From assembly GCA_964450865.1 (NCBI GenBank), contig CAYVHB010000007.1, positions 1 through 64,000 on the forward strand: a stretch of 64,000 bases of DNA, read 5' to 3'. The stretch comes from CAYVHB01 sp964450865 (GTDB taxonomy: Bacteria; Bacillota; Clostridia; Saccharofermentanales; UBA5734). The notes under the pieces were generated by a model. The model did no database searches and was not told the DNA's origin. It worked only from the letters and a program-made list of their open reading frames with translations. This document shows positions 54,277 to 63,012 of this stretch, one piece after another; the stretch's first letter is position 1, and each line of letters opens with the position of its first letter. A program made the translations under genes and the position numbers.

Positions 54277-55364
54277 TGACGCTGGCTGAGGCGCGCCTTG
54301 CCCTGCAGCAGGATCAGGGGCCGCGCCTGACCTTGATGGAGGTCTGCGGAACCCATACAGCCGCGATCGCCGCCAGCGGTCTGCGATCCCTGCTCACGCC
54401 ATCAATCCGCCTGGTCTCTGGTCCGGGCTGTCCCGTTTGTGTCACGCCAGCTGATTACATTGACGAACTGTGCGCACTGGCCCAGCGCCCCGGGCACCTG
54501 GTGGCCTGTTTCGGGGATCTGATCCGGGTTCCGGGCCGTTCCGGGAGCCTCAGCCAGGCCATGGCCCGTGGGGCTTGGGTCCAGATGGTCTACTCCCCGC
54601 TCGAAGCGCTTTCACTTTGCCAGCAATACCCTGATCGGACAATTGTCATGGCCGCTGTGGGTTTTGAAACCACTGCGCCGGCATTTGCCTTGCTCCTGAA
54701 GCGAGCCGAAGCCGCCGGCTTGACCAATCTGCGCCTGCTGACCGCCCTGCGCCGCATGCCACCGGCTTTGGAGATGCTGGCTCAGCCCGCCGCTGCCATT
54801 GACGGATTCCTGGCACCAGGCCATGTCAGTGCCATTCTGGGCAGTGATGCCTATCTCGACCTGGCAACCTGTTACAATAAACCATTTGTTATTGCCGGTT
54901 TTAGCCCGGAACAAGTCCTGATTGGCCTGGCTATGTTAGTGAAACAATGCCGGCAACAGGCGGCTGACCGTGCGCCGGTCGTCAATCTATACCCGGCGGT
55001 CGTCAGGCCGGATGGCAACAAGAAGGCCCAGGCGGTTCTTGCCGAAGTTTTCATAACGAAACCTGCCGTCTGGCGGGGACTGGGACTGATCGCGGATTCC
55101 GGCTACCAGCTGGCGCCCCGCTTTGCCTGCTTTGCCACTAATGCGGTCGACAAGTCAGGTGCAGCCGATCAAGCCCCTATTTCAGTTTCCGATGACCGGA
55201 CATGGGACGATGGCTGCCGCTGTGGCGAAATCTTGCTTGGCCGGATTGAACCGGCTGAATGTCCGCTTTTTGCCTCGGTTTGCCGGCCTGATCATCCAAT
55301 CGGGCCATGCATGGTATCCAGCGAGGGTGTCTGCGGGATTCATTATCGCTTTCCGGGCGGATGA
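54273..55364 (+). CDS. hypD: Hydrogenase formation protein HypD
   Basis: A 363-residue scaffold protein with M-E-V-C-G-T-H near residue 24, G-P-G-C-P-V-C near 51 and C-R-C-G-E-I-L-L-G near 314, plus a final Cys in V-C-G-I-H. The cysteines hold a [4Fe-4S] cluster and a redox disulfide. It assembles the iron ligands of the hydrogenase. Confidence 0.95.
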   Translation: MMTLAEARLALQQDQGPRLTLMEVCGTHTAAIAASGLRSLLTPSIRLVSGPGCPVCVTPADYIDELCALAQRPGHLVACFGDLIRVPGRSGSLSQAMARGAWVQMVYSPLEALSLCQQYPDRTIVMAAVGFETTAPAFALLLKRAEAAGLTNLRLLTALRRMPPALEMLAQPAAAIDGFLAPGHVSAILGSDAYLDLATCYNKPFVIAGFSPEQVLIGLAMLVKQCRQQAADRAPVVNLYPAVVRPDGNKKAQAVLAEVFITKPAVWRGLGLIADSGYQLAPRFACFATNAVDKSGAADQAPISVSDDRTWDDGCRCGEILLGRIEPAECPLFASVCRPDHPIGPCMVSSEGVCGIHYRFPGG

Positions 55365-55379
55365 AAGGATGATCATTGC

Positions 55380-56360
55380 ATGTTGATTCAAATGAGCCAT
55401 GGCGGCGGCGGTGGGGCCACCAGCGAACTGATCCGGACCGTCTTCGCGGGACATTTTGACAATCCGCTGCTGAATCCGATGGAGGATGCTGCCCTGATTC
55501 ACGCCCGGGGTCCGCTGGCTTACACAACCGACTCATTCGTTGTGACGCCCATCTTCTTCCCCGGTGGCGACATCGGCCGCCTGGCTGTAGCCGGCACAGT
55601 CAATGATCTGCTGATGATGGGTGCCCGGCCCCGCTGGCTGACTGCCGGTTTTATCCTTGAAGAAGGGCTGGATCTGCAGGATCTGGAGAAAATCGTGATC
55701 AGCATGGCCGCAACGGCCGCGGAAGCTGATGTCATGCTTGTCGCTGGAGATACAAAAGTGATTGAAGGACACGGCGGACTGTATATCAACACATCCGGTC
55801 TGGGGCCTGTCGTCTGTCAGCAGCCGGTGCGGGCCAATCTGGCCCGGCCGGGTGACGCGATCCTGATATCGGGCTATCTGGCCGACCATCAGGCCTGCAT
55901 CCTGAGCCAGCGGATGCAGATTGCCAACCAGATTCAAAGTGACGTCGGCCCCCTGCACAAACCGGTCCGGGCCCTGCTGGATGCCGGCCTGGCGGTTCAC
56001 TGCCTGCGTGACGCGACACGAGGTGGCCTGACAACCGTTCTCAATGAGCTGATGACCGCCTCAGGTTGTGGGGCAATCATTGACGAATCAGCCATTCCGG
56101 TTCAAGTCCAGACCCGGGCGTTCTGTGATATCCTGGGCCTTGATCCGCTAACCATGGCTAACGAGGGAAAATTCGTGGCAATTGTTGCCGCCGGGGATGC
56201 TGACCAGGCCCTGTCCCTGCTCCAGGCCTGCCCGCAATCAGCAGCGGCCTGCCGGATCGGTACGGTCTGTCAGGGCGAGGGCGTGGTCATCAATACCCGC
56301 GTGGGCGGTCGCAGGCGCCTGACAATCCCCTGGTACGAGGGGCTGCCGCGCATCTGCTGA
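55380..56360 (+). CDS. hypE: Carbamoyl dehydratase HypE
   Basis: A 326-residue AIRS/PurM-like ATPase with S-H-G-G-G-G near the start, D-S-F-V-V-T-P and R-D-A-T-R-G-G-L. The C-terminus ends P-R-I-C, the conserved Cys that becomes a thiocyanate donor. It starts 15 bases after hypD and closes the ech-hyp cluster. Confidence 0.95.
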   Translation: MLIQMSHGGGGGATSELIRTVFAGHFDNPLLNPMEDAALIHARGPLAYTTDSFVVTPIFFPGGDIGRLAVAGTVNDLLMMGARPRWLTAGFILEEGLDLQDLEKIVISMAATAAEADVMLVAGDTKVIEGHGGLYINTSGLGPVVCQQPVRANLARPGDAILISGYLADHQACILSQRMQIANQIQSDVGPLHKPVRALLDAGLAVHCLRDATRGGLTTVLNELMTASGCGAIIDESAIPVQVQTRAFCDILGLDPLTMANEGKFVAIVAAGDADQALSLLQACPQSAAACRIGTVCQGEGVVINTRVGGRRRLTIPWYEGLPRIC

Positions 56361-56416
56361 CGAGACAGCGGATTCATTGATAAACTGATCCATTGAAGAA
56401 AGGCAGATTATCGAAC

Positions 56417-56806
56417 ATGACACAGGAAATGCTGCTCGAAGAAAAAATGCTGCAAGAAAAAATCTGGGCGGTTATCGGAGCCAACCAGAATCCGCGTAAA
56501 TATGGCAATATGATTTATCAGAAGCTCAAACGCCGCGGTTACACAACCTATGCCGTCAATCCGCATTTCGCAGAAGTGGACGGTGACACCTGCTACCCGT
56601 CGCTGGCTGCCTTGCCCCGGAAGCCGGATGTGATCAATCTGGTCGTCGCGCCAGAGCAGACAAAAAAATACGTCCAGGAGGCCGCACAACTGGGGATTTC
56701 AAATCTCTGGCTGCAACCGGGAACCTACGATGATGAGGTGCTGGCTCTAATCGATGATCTCAGCCTGACGGCCGTCCAGGCCTGTGTACTGGTCGCCACC
56801 CGCTGA
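56417..56806 (+). CDS. CoA-binding domain protein (YccU-like)
   Basis: A 129-residue Rossmann-fold protein with W-A-V-I-G-A-N-Q-N-P-R-K-Y-G near residue 18, Y-A-V-N-P near 48 and L-W-L-Q-P-G near 103. These match the CoA-binding domain of YccU and succinyl-CoA synthetase. Its role is unknown. It follows hypE by 56 bases and may share the transcript. ATG 56417 is preferred over TTG 56393. Confidence 0.88.
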   Translation: MTQEMLLEEKMLQEKIWAVIGANQNPRKYGNMIYQKLKRRGYTTYAVNPHFAEVDGDTCYPSLAALPRKPDVINLVVAPEQTKKYVQEAAQLGISNLWLQPGTYDDEVLALIDDLSLTAVQACVLVATR

Positions 56807-56825
56807 GATTTCCCGGGCCCGATCA

Positions 56826-57329
56826 TTAATCCGGCTGTTCCAGTTCCATCAGATAATCATCCATGACATATCCGCCGCCAATATCAGACACCAGGGTGTC
56901 GGCGATAACAAAGCCCATTTTCTGATAGGCCCGGATGCTGTTGACATTCTGTTTGTTGACGGTCAGCCAGATCTTGCGGGCACCGCTTTGCCGGCAGATA
57001 TGATCGAGCAGCTGGCGGCCCAGGCCCTGGCCGCGATAACGGGCATGAACATACAGCTTGCTCAGGAAGGCCGCTGATTGCTGCGGATCAGGCTGCCAGG
57101 CCGCGTAACCGGCTGGCTGACCACCCGTTTCCAGCAGGATATAATGATAGTTGTGATCCGCGATATCGGCCATCAGCCGCTCGGCAGTCTGGAAACGCGC
57201 CAGCATGTACTGGACCTGGGCCTCACCAATGATCGGTGTGTAATGCTCAAGCCAGATTTCGCGGGCCAGTGTCTCTATGATTTTCAAATCTGGCAGGGTA
57301 TTCACTTCGCGCAGGGAAAAAGTCTCCAT
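56826..57329 (-). CDS. GNAT-family acetyltransferase
   Basis: A 167-residue GNAT protein. Motif A is L-Y-V-H-A-R-Y-R-G-Q-G-L-G-R-Q-L-L near 90-106, the acetyl-CoA pyrophosphate loop, followed by W-L-T-V-N-K-Q-N-V-N-S-I-R-A-Y. The N-terminus resembles Clostridial GNAT proteins of unknown substrate. AAGGAGC lies before the ATG. It is convergent with the CoA-binding gene, 19 bases apart. Confidence 0.9.
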   Translation of the reverse strand: METFSLREVNTLPDLKIIETLAREIWLEHYTPIIGEAQVQYMLARFQTAERLMADIADHNYHYILLETGGQPAGYAAWQPDPQQSAAFLSKLYVHARYRGQGLGRQLLDHICRQSGARKIWLTVNKQNVNSIRAYQKMGFVIADTLVSDIGGGYVMDDYLMELEQPD

Positions 57330-57472
57330 GCCGGCTCCTTGTCAGCTCCATTTTCATTCCTGAACGTATTGCCGGACATATCGTATCTGATTGATTGTGC
57401 TGCTTGCAGCTGCACATATCGCATATCGGTTCGGCAGAACGTCAGTCGTTGCTTCCAGTCTCCAGTAAAAGA

Positions 57473-57503
57473 GCCTGCCTGGCAGATCAATGACCAGGCA
57501 GGC
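57473..57503 (-). terminator. Terminator of the malQ-serine hydrolase unit
   Basis: GCCTGCCTGG (57473-57482) and CCAGGCAGGC (57494-57503) form a perfect 10-bp stem with an 11-base loop. On the minus strand it is followed by TCTTTTACT. It lies just past the stop of the serine hydrolase gene. Confidence 0.75.
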
Positions 57504-57534
57504 CCGGGCTGATGGTGATGTACGCCAGATTGGA

Positions 57535-58698
57535 TCAGATCAGGCTGCTGGCAACATTCAGGAACAGCGGCGCATGGAACTCCTCGCCACTCGGCACGAG
57601 CTGCTGGCCATAGACGCCAACCAGTTCAGCTTGCGGGTCAACAAAAAACCAGGTTCCGGCCATGCCGCCCCAGCCGAATTCACCGACCTGGCTGGTAGAG
57701 CCGGCGGCCGTCGGATCGAGCAAGGTACGCACGCCCAGGCCATAGCCATAACCGGCCAGATGCGTCCAGTTAAAGTCCTGCAGCTGCTGCGCATTCAGGT
57801 GATTGCGCGTCATCATGGCGACGGTCTGGCGGCCAAGAATCTTCTTGGCATCGAGCGTCCCGCCCTGCTGCAACATCAGGGCAAAACGGGCGTAATCCTC
57901 GAGCGTACCGAGCAAGCCGGCCCCACCATACTCGACAGTATCCTGCGGATCAGTGAACAGGCGATCCTTGATCGGGGCAAACGCCTGGTCGCGGCAGGTA
58001 TACAGGCCGGCCAGCCGCTCGGTCCAGCCCTCGCGCAGGCGAAAGCCGGTGTTGTTCATTTTCAGCGGGTCAAAAATCTCATGCTGCATGAAATCACTGA
58101 GCCGCTTGCCGGAGATCACCTCGATCAGGGCGCCCAGGACATCATGACTCATTCCGTAAAGCCAGTGTTCACCCGGATCAAAGGCCAGCGGCACCCGGGC
58201 AATTGTTCTGGCCAGGGCCTGGACATCCACGGTTTCGACATCGTTTCTGCCATTCAGCAGTTCACGCAGCGCGGAGCGCAGCAGCGGGCCATTTGGCGTC
58301 TGGGAGTCATCATAGGCGATGCCGGAAGTCATGCAGAACAGATCACGGATGCGCAGCGTTGTCCTGGCCTTGCGCAATCCGGTGCTGCCGTCAGCCTGGG
58401 TCTCCAGGACCTGGCAGTTGGCAAAATCGGGCAGGAAATCGGCGACGGGGTCATTGAGGTTGTAAAGCCCGCGCTCCAGCAAAATCAGGGCAGCCACGAC
58501 CGTTACCGGCTTGGTCATTGAATACAGCCGGAAAATCGTGTCCGGCTTGATCGGCCGGCGCCGGGCGATATCGGCGTAGCCATAGCCTCCTTCGAAAATA
58601 ATCTTGCCACGATGGATCACGATAGCTGTACAACCAGGACGAAGACCCATTTTTACAAGTCGGCGCAGCAAGCTGTCCAGGTTATTGCCTGACCTCAT
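57535..58698 (-). CDS. Beta-lactamase-fold serine hydrolase
   Basis: A 387-residue class C/EstB-like protein. The catalytic S-x-x-K is S-M-T-K near residue 60, and Y-G-M-S near 181 fills the Y-x-N position. G-G-M-A-G near 344 is the third motif. No signal peptide is present, so a cytoplasmic esterase or peptidase is more likely than antibiotic resistance. It starts 2 bases after malQ on the same strand and shares its transcript. Confidence 0.9.
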   Translation of the reverse strand: MRSGNNLDSLLRRLVKMGLRPGCTAIVIHRGKIIFEGGYGYADIARRRPIKPDTIFRLYSMTKPVTVVAALILLERGLYNLNDPVADFLPDFANCQVLETQADGSTGLRKARTTLRIRDLFCMTSGIAYDDSQTPNGPLLRSALRELLNGRNDVETVDVQALARTIARVPLAFDPGEHWLYGMSHDVLGALIEVISGKRLSDFMQHEIFDPLKMNNTGFRLREGWTERLAGLYTCRDQAFAPIKDRLFTDPQDTVEYGGAGLLGTLEDYARFALMLQQGGTLDAKKILGRQTVAMMTRNHLNAQQLQDFNWTHLAGYGYGLGVRTLLDPTAAGSTSQVGEFGWGGMAGTWFFVDPQAELVGVYGQQLVPSGEEFHAPLFLNVASSLI

Positions 58699-58700
58699 AC

Positions 58701-60260
58701 TTATTTCTCCATTTCTTTGGCTTTGGTTTGTTTGAAGCGGAAATAGGTTCTATTCAGGTCAGTCATCCAGGCAACATCGAGCGCCTCCATCTGCGCCGGC
58801 GTCAGGCGGAAAAGCCAGTTGCCATCGCCCTTGCCCGGGAAATTGATCCGGGCGGATTCATCGAGGGCCAGGAAATCCTGGACTGGCGCAACAGCCAGGC
58901 GGGCAGCCGAAATCCAGAGGGTCTGCAGGAAACAGCGACAGAAGGCCAGATCCTCGGCGGGTGTCGGTTCAGGCAGCGGCGCGGCTCCAGCCGGCAGGTT
59001 TTCCTGATACCGGACATAGCGATTGACCTGCCGGATCTGCTCCGGCGATGCTGAATGCCACCAGCCAATGGTCGTGGTATTATCATGCGTGCCGCTGTAG
59101 GCAACCGAGTTGGCAAAATGCTGATGCGGCAGGTCAGCCCCATCAAAGTAGCCATCAAAACCAAACTGCATAACCTTCATGCCGGGCAGGCCAGTCGCTT
59201 TCAGGAAAGCCCGGACATCATCATCAATGTCACCGAGATCCTCGGCAATAATCGGAGCTTCGGGGAACGCCGCCAATACGCGGTCGAACAGCTTCATGGC
59301 CGGACCCTTTTCCCAGACGCCGACGCGCGCCGTCCTGGCATCGGCTGGCACCGCCCAGTAGGATTCAAAGCCCCGGAAATGGTCGATCCGCACCACGTCA
59401 TAAGTCTGCAGGGCAGCCCCGATGCGTTCAATCCACCAGGCATAGCCATCCTGCTCCATCAGTTTCCAGTTGTAAAGGGGATTGCCCCATAGCTGGCCGT
59501 CAGCCGAGAAATAATCCGGCGGTACTCCGGCCACACGCAGGAGATGACTGTTCGCGTCCATTTCAAACAGGTTATTCTGGGCCCAGACGTCCGCGCTATC
59601 CTGGGCGACGTAGATAGGCATATCGCCGATAAAACCAATGCCCAGACCATTGACGTCAGCTTTCAGGGCCTGCCACTGGCGGTCAAATTCATACTGGACA
59701 AAAGAATGGTAGGCCAGCTCCTGGGCGTGCCGGGCGGAAAAATCAGCCAGGGCCGCCGGCTGATGCCGGCGCAGGCCGTCATCCGGCCATTGCCACCAGG
59801 GAGCATCATTATAAAAGCGCTTGATAGCCCGGAACAGGGCATAATCAGTCAGCCAGGATGTCCTGGATTTATATGCGGCAACAGCTGCCCGATCTGACTC
59901 GGACAAGCGTAAAAAGGCCTGGTAGAGCAGTTTTTCACGGGTAAAATACAACCATCCATAGTCGACACGCGCCGGGTCACCCTGATAGGCTGCGGTCGCC
60001 AGTTCAGCGTCGGTCAGCAGCTGGCGGTCCCGTAACTGCTGCAGGTCAATCAGGTAGGGATTACCGGCATAAGCCGAAAGGCCCTGATAAGGCGAATCCC
60101 CGGCGCTGGTGGGGGTCAGGGGCAGGATCTGCCAATACGCAAATCCAGCCTTGGCAGCCTTGCGGGCAAAGCGACGGGCATCCGGGCCAAAGCAGCCAAT
60201 ACCCCAGGGACCGGGCAAAGAAAAAATCGGCATCAGAATACCACTGGAACGAAGAAACAT
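58701..60260 (-). CDS. malQ: 4-alpha-glucanotransferase (GH77)
   Basis: A 519-residue amylomaltase. It has R-S-S-G-I-L-M-P-I near the start, Y-W-Q-I-L-P-L near 42, D-V-V-R-I-D-H-F-R-G-F near 290 with the nucleophile Asp, I-A-E-D-L-G near 338 with the acid Glu, and S-G-T-H-D-N near 391. It disproportionates maltodextrins. AGGAGTG precedes the start. It heads the pair with the serine hydrolase. Confidence 0.95.
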   Translation of the reverse strand: MFLRSSGILMPIFSLPGPWGIGCFGPDARRFARKAAKAGFAYWQILPLTPTSAGDSPYQGLSAYAGNPYLIDLQQLRDRQLLTDAELATAAYQGDPARVDYGWLYFTREKLLYQAFLRLSESDRAAVAAYKSRTSWLTDYALFRAIKRFYNDAPWWQWPDDGLRRHQPAALADFSARHAQELAYHSFVQYEFDRQWQALKADVNGLGIGFIGDMPIYVAQDSADVWAQNNLFEMDANSHLLRVAGVPPDYFSADGQLWGNPLYNWKLMEQDGYAWWIERIGAALQTYDVVRIDHFRGFESYWAVPADARTARVGVWEKGPAMKLFDRVLAAFPEAPIIAEDLGDIDDDVRAFLKATGLPGMKVMQFGFDGYFDGADLPHQHFANSVAYSGTHDNTTTIGWWHSASPEQIRQVNRYVRYQENLPAGAAPLPEPTPAEDLAFCRCFLQTLWISAARLAVAPVQDFLALDESARINFPGKGDGNWLFRLTPAQMEALDVAWMTDLNRTYFRFKQTKAKEMEK

Positions 60261-60363
60261 TCACATCACTCCTGACTATTATTTAAATCTGGCCATACAT
60301 TCTGTCATTTCAGGCCGGCTTCATGCAGTCCGGTGCAAGTCGGGTCAGCTCAGCTTCAGAAAA

Positions 60364-60403
60364 GTGTCAGGGCTGGTTCAGGATCGTGTCAGGACTGGTT
60401 CAG
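60364..60403. repeat. 18-bp direct repeat
   Basis: GTGTCAGGGCTGGTTCAG (60364-60381) and GTGTCAGGACTGGTTCAG (60386-60403) are separated by 4 bases, giving a 22-base period of two helical turns. They lie between malQ and the glycosylase stop. Confidence 0.6.
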
Positions 60404-60454
60404 TAATAATACAGATCGATTTCATGTTAAACCTTGCTATTCAAGTGTGTCAAG

Positions 60455-61093
60455 TTACGGTTTGGTCCGGTCCGGCCGGGATTTGTCGGAATTGGCCTGG
60501 ACGGGCTGGTCCGCTGTTTCGCGAACCACATGCCAGGCAGCCAGTTTGGCTTCATAGCCCAGGGTATGGGCCGGGCTGGTGGATGGTAGCTCGCAAGCTG
60601 TCAAACCTGCGCGCAGCCCATCCATTGCACGCAAGCCCAGGGGACGCAGGACCAGCCGGTCCATCAGGCTGGCTGCGGCGTGGCCATTAAAGAAGACCAG
60701 GCGAATCTGGGGCCATGCATTTAAAAAGTCAACAAAATCATGGGCTATTGCCTGGCGGATCGCAGCATCGGCACTGCCATTGCGTTCGCAAGCATGCAGG
60801 ACGTCCCACAACGCCACATGATGACCAAGCAGGAACTGGCAGCGCTGCTGATAATCAGCAGCCAGGGGCGTTGACCAGAGGTCAAAGACAATCCGCCAGA
60901 AGGCGTTCTGCGGATGCCCATAGTATTGCTGTTTTTGCAAGGATGCCACGCCGGGCATGGTGCCGAGGACCAGGACCGTACTGCGATGATCAACCAATGG
61001 CGCAAACGATACGATTCGCTGGTTTCCGCCATCGGCCGGCCCGGCTGCTCCGGACGGTCCTGTCAGAATCGGCTGCTCATTTGACTTCATCAT
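60455..61093 (-). CDS. Uracil-DNA glycosylase superfamily, deoxyinosine-type
   Basis: A 212-residue protein. Motif 1 is L-G-T-M-P-G-V-A-S and H-P-Q-N-A-F-W near residue 60, as in family 6 hypoxanthine-DNA glycosylases. F-F-N-G-H-A-A near 138 and L-P-S-T-S-P-A near 173 are the later motifs. It removes deaminated adenine or uracil from DNA. AGGATA precedes ATG 61093. A run of 100 N lies 63 bases upstream, but the coding sequence is complete. Confidence 0.87.
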   Translation of the reverse strand: MMKSNEQPILTGPSGAAGPADGGNQRIVSFAPLVDHRSTVLVLGTMPGVASLQKQQYYGHPQNAFWRIVFDLWSTPLAADYQQRCQFLLGHHVALWDVLHACERNGSADAAIRQAIAHDFVDFLNAWPQIRLVFFNGHAAASLMDRLVLRPLGLRAMDGLRAGLTACELPSTSPAHTLGYEAKLAAWHVVRETADQPVQANSDKSRPDRTKP

Positions 61094-61156
61094 ACAAAAT
61101 ATCCTGTCCGAAACAATGCTGGCATGCAGCCGACCAGGTGGCTGGCACCGGAATAC

Positions 61157-61256
61157 NNNNNNNNNNNNNNNNNNNNNNNNNNNNNNNNNNNNNNNNNNNN
61201 NNNNNNNNNNNNNNNNNNNNNNNNNNNNNNNNNNNNNNNNNNNNNNNNNNNNNNNN
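61157..61256. other. Assembly gap (100 N)
   Basis: Exactly 100 undetermined bases join two pieces. The round number marks a scaffold gap of unknown true length, so linkage and distance between the glycosylase and the sugar kinase are not certain. Confidence 0.98.
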
Positions 61257-61271
61257 ATCCCGTTCATTTGT

Positions 61272-62705
61272 TTACATTGAGCCGGACTGGTAAACCTGCA
61301 GATAACGCTGATAACGTTGTTCATAATAGGCTTTCCGGGTTTCATCCGGCCTGATGACCTTGGCAATCTCGCCGCCAAAGTCGGCCAGATCTGATAACGC
61401 CCCCGCAACATACAGCCCCATGGCGGCTCCCCCCAGGACCGACGCTTGTTCACTGGGCGACAACTCCAGTGGCTGCTGCAGCATGTCGGCAGCCATCTGA
61501 CTCCAGACTGCTGACTTCAGGATACCACCCGATAAATTGACATGCCGGATAGGCGTCACCGCGGCCAGCTTCTCGAAACACTGCCGGACGGTAAACAACA
61601 CACCTTCCAGTACGGCACTGTATAAATCCCCGATGTCGTGTTCCGGCTGCAAACCGGAAAAGGCCGCGCGCCGCGCTTCATTCCAGCCGGGACAGCGTTC
61701 ACCATAGAGAAACGGCAGGAAGACCGGCAGATCCGGGGCCACATGGGCCAGCTGGTCAAGTTCCTGGAGCGAACGGCCGGCGCCCAGTTTGCGACGGAAC
61801 CAGTCAAGCGTGTTGGTACCACCGGATGTGGCGGCCCCGGCCAGCCAGCGATCCGCCATGGGTGTACAATAACACCATAGACCGCTATCAAGCCGCAGGT
61901 CAGGCATCTGGTTCACAACCGTCCGGATGGCACAGCTGGTCCCGACCGAGATGGTCAGACGGGCAGGCTGCAGCGCGCCGGCGCCGACCTGATTCATCAT
62001 GCCATCCGCATACGGCAGGGTAACAGGAGTCCCCGGCGCCAGGCCCAGGCGACCAGCCGCCTGGGCGGCCAAGGGAAAGCTGCCGCGGTCGGGAAACAAG
62101 GCCGGCAGCTGGTCTTGCCTGACGCCGGCCAGGCTGAGCATGTCCGGATCCCAGCGCCGCGTTCTGCTATCGAGCAGACCGGTACCGGAGGCCATGTTGA
62201 CCGATGTTGCATAGGCCCCCGTCAGGCGAGTCAGCAGGTATCCGCCCAGATCCGTTACCTGGCAGCCGGCCAGCTGCAGACCTGTTTCCTGCAAATACAT
62301 CAGCCGATAAGCGGGGTAGATCGCATGCGGCATGCAGCCGGTCCGATGATACAGGTCAGCTGTCTGCGCCCGGTCCTCGCGGATGCGGGCGGCAATCGCG
62401 GTCCCGCTGGTATCGGCCCAGGTATAGACCGGTGTCTGCGGCACCTGATTCCGGCAGACCAGCAGGCTATGCCAGATACTGACAATGGCGACGATATCAA
62501 TGGACTGGCCGGAGGTCTCAAAGCGGTCAACCACCGTCCGGCCGACCGCGGTAATCGCCTCAAAGATCCCTGTTGCTTCGAGATTGGCCCCTTGCCGTAC
62601 CGTATCAGGATAGGGAATGCTGACCAGCTGCACAATGCCCGCATTGTCTGAATAAATCATGGCCTTGGCCGAAGTCGTACTGGCCTCAAGAACTAATACG
62701 TTCAC
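61272..62705 (-). CDS. FGGY-family carbohydrate kinase (gluconate/xylulose kinase-like)
   Basis: A 477-residue FGGY kinase with the N-terminal D/E-x-S-T-T-S-A-K ATP loop variant (L-E-A-S-T-T-S-A-K), a catalytic-type D-G-M-M-N-Q-V-G-A-G near 232, T-I-S-V-G-T-S and L-S-G-G-I-L-K-S-A near 398. The substrate may be gluconate, xylulose or another sugar; the sequence alone does not decide. I start at GTG 62705, which has GGAGG seven bases upstream; ATG 62738 lies 11 codons earlier without a ribosome site. The 3' end is 15 bases from the assembly gap. Confidence 0.85.
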   Translation of the reverse strand: MNVLVLEASTTSAKAMIYSDNAGIVQLVSIPYPDTVRQGANLEATGIFEAITAVGRTVVDRFETSGQSIDIVAIVSIWHSLLVCRNQVPQTPVYTWADTSGTAIAARIREDRAQTADLYHRTGCMPHAIYPAYRLMYLQETGLQLAGCQVTDLGGYLLTRLTGAYATSVNMASGTGLLDSRTRRWDPDMLSLAGVRQDQLPALFPDRGSFPLAAQAAGRLGLAPGTPVTLPYADGMMNQVGAGALQPARLTISVGTSCAIRTVVNQMPDLRLDSGLWCYCTPMADRWLAGAATSGGTNTLDWFRRKLGAGRSLQELDQLAHVAPDLPVFLPFLYGERCPGWNEARRAAFSGLQPEHDIGDLYSAVLEGVLFTVRQCFEKLAAVTPIRHVNLSGGILKSAVWSQMAADMLQQPLELSPSEQASVLGGAAMGLYVAGALSDLADFGGEIAKVIRPDETRKAYYEQRYQRYLQVYQSGSM

Positions 62706-63012
62706 GCTGCACCTCCGTGTATAATGATGACAGTTCATGATTGGCGACCGTCTGCCTGTTGTTAATCACATAAAATTCACAAAAGGATCAGAATGGCGAG
62801 TTTCATGCACACATGCTTTTCACACAGCTATCATAACATGATTCTGATAGCATTTTAATGGCGTAATTTGCAGTGATCCGGGACTTGCAGCAGCCGCCGC
62901 TGACAGATGGCTTATCCGGAAGACGGCAATCCGGACTCTGGCCGGCTTCCGGACAGCAACCGCCACTGACAGATGACTTCCGGCAATGAATCGGGAAAAG
63001 AGGCATAATGAA
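62706..63012. other. Divergent intergenic region with imperfect direct repeat
   Basis: About 300 bases between divergent genes. An imperfect 30-bp direct repeat, CCGCCGCTGACAGATGGCTT and CCGCCACTGACAGATGACTT, lies near 62893-62918 and 62959-62983, each followed by CCGG. It sits just upstream of the membrane-fusion gene and may be regulatory. No promoter stands out. Confidence 0.5.

Noticed and set aside
57535..58698. Beta-lactamase resistance gene.
   Set aside because: It lacks a signal peptide and sits in a malQ operon, and the fold is shared by many esterases. Resistance is not supported.
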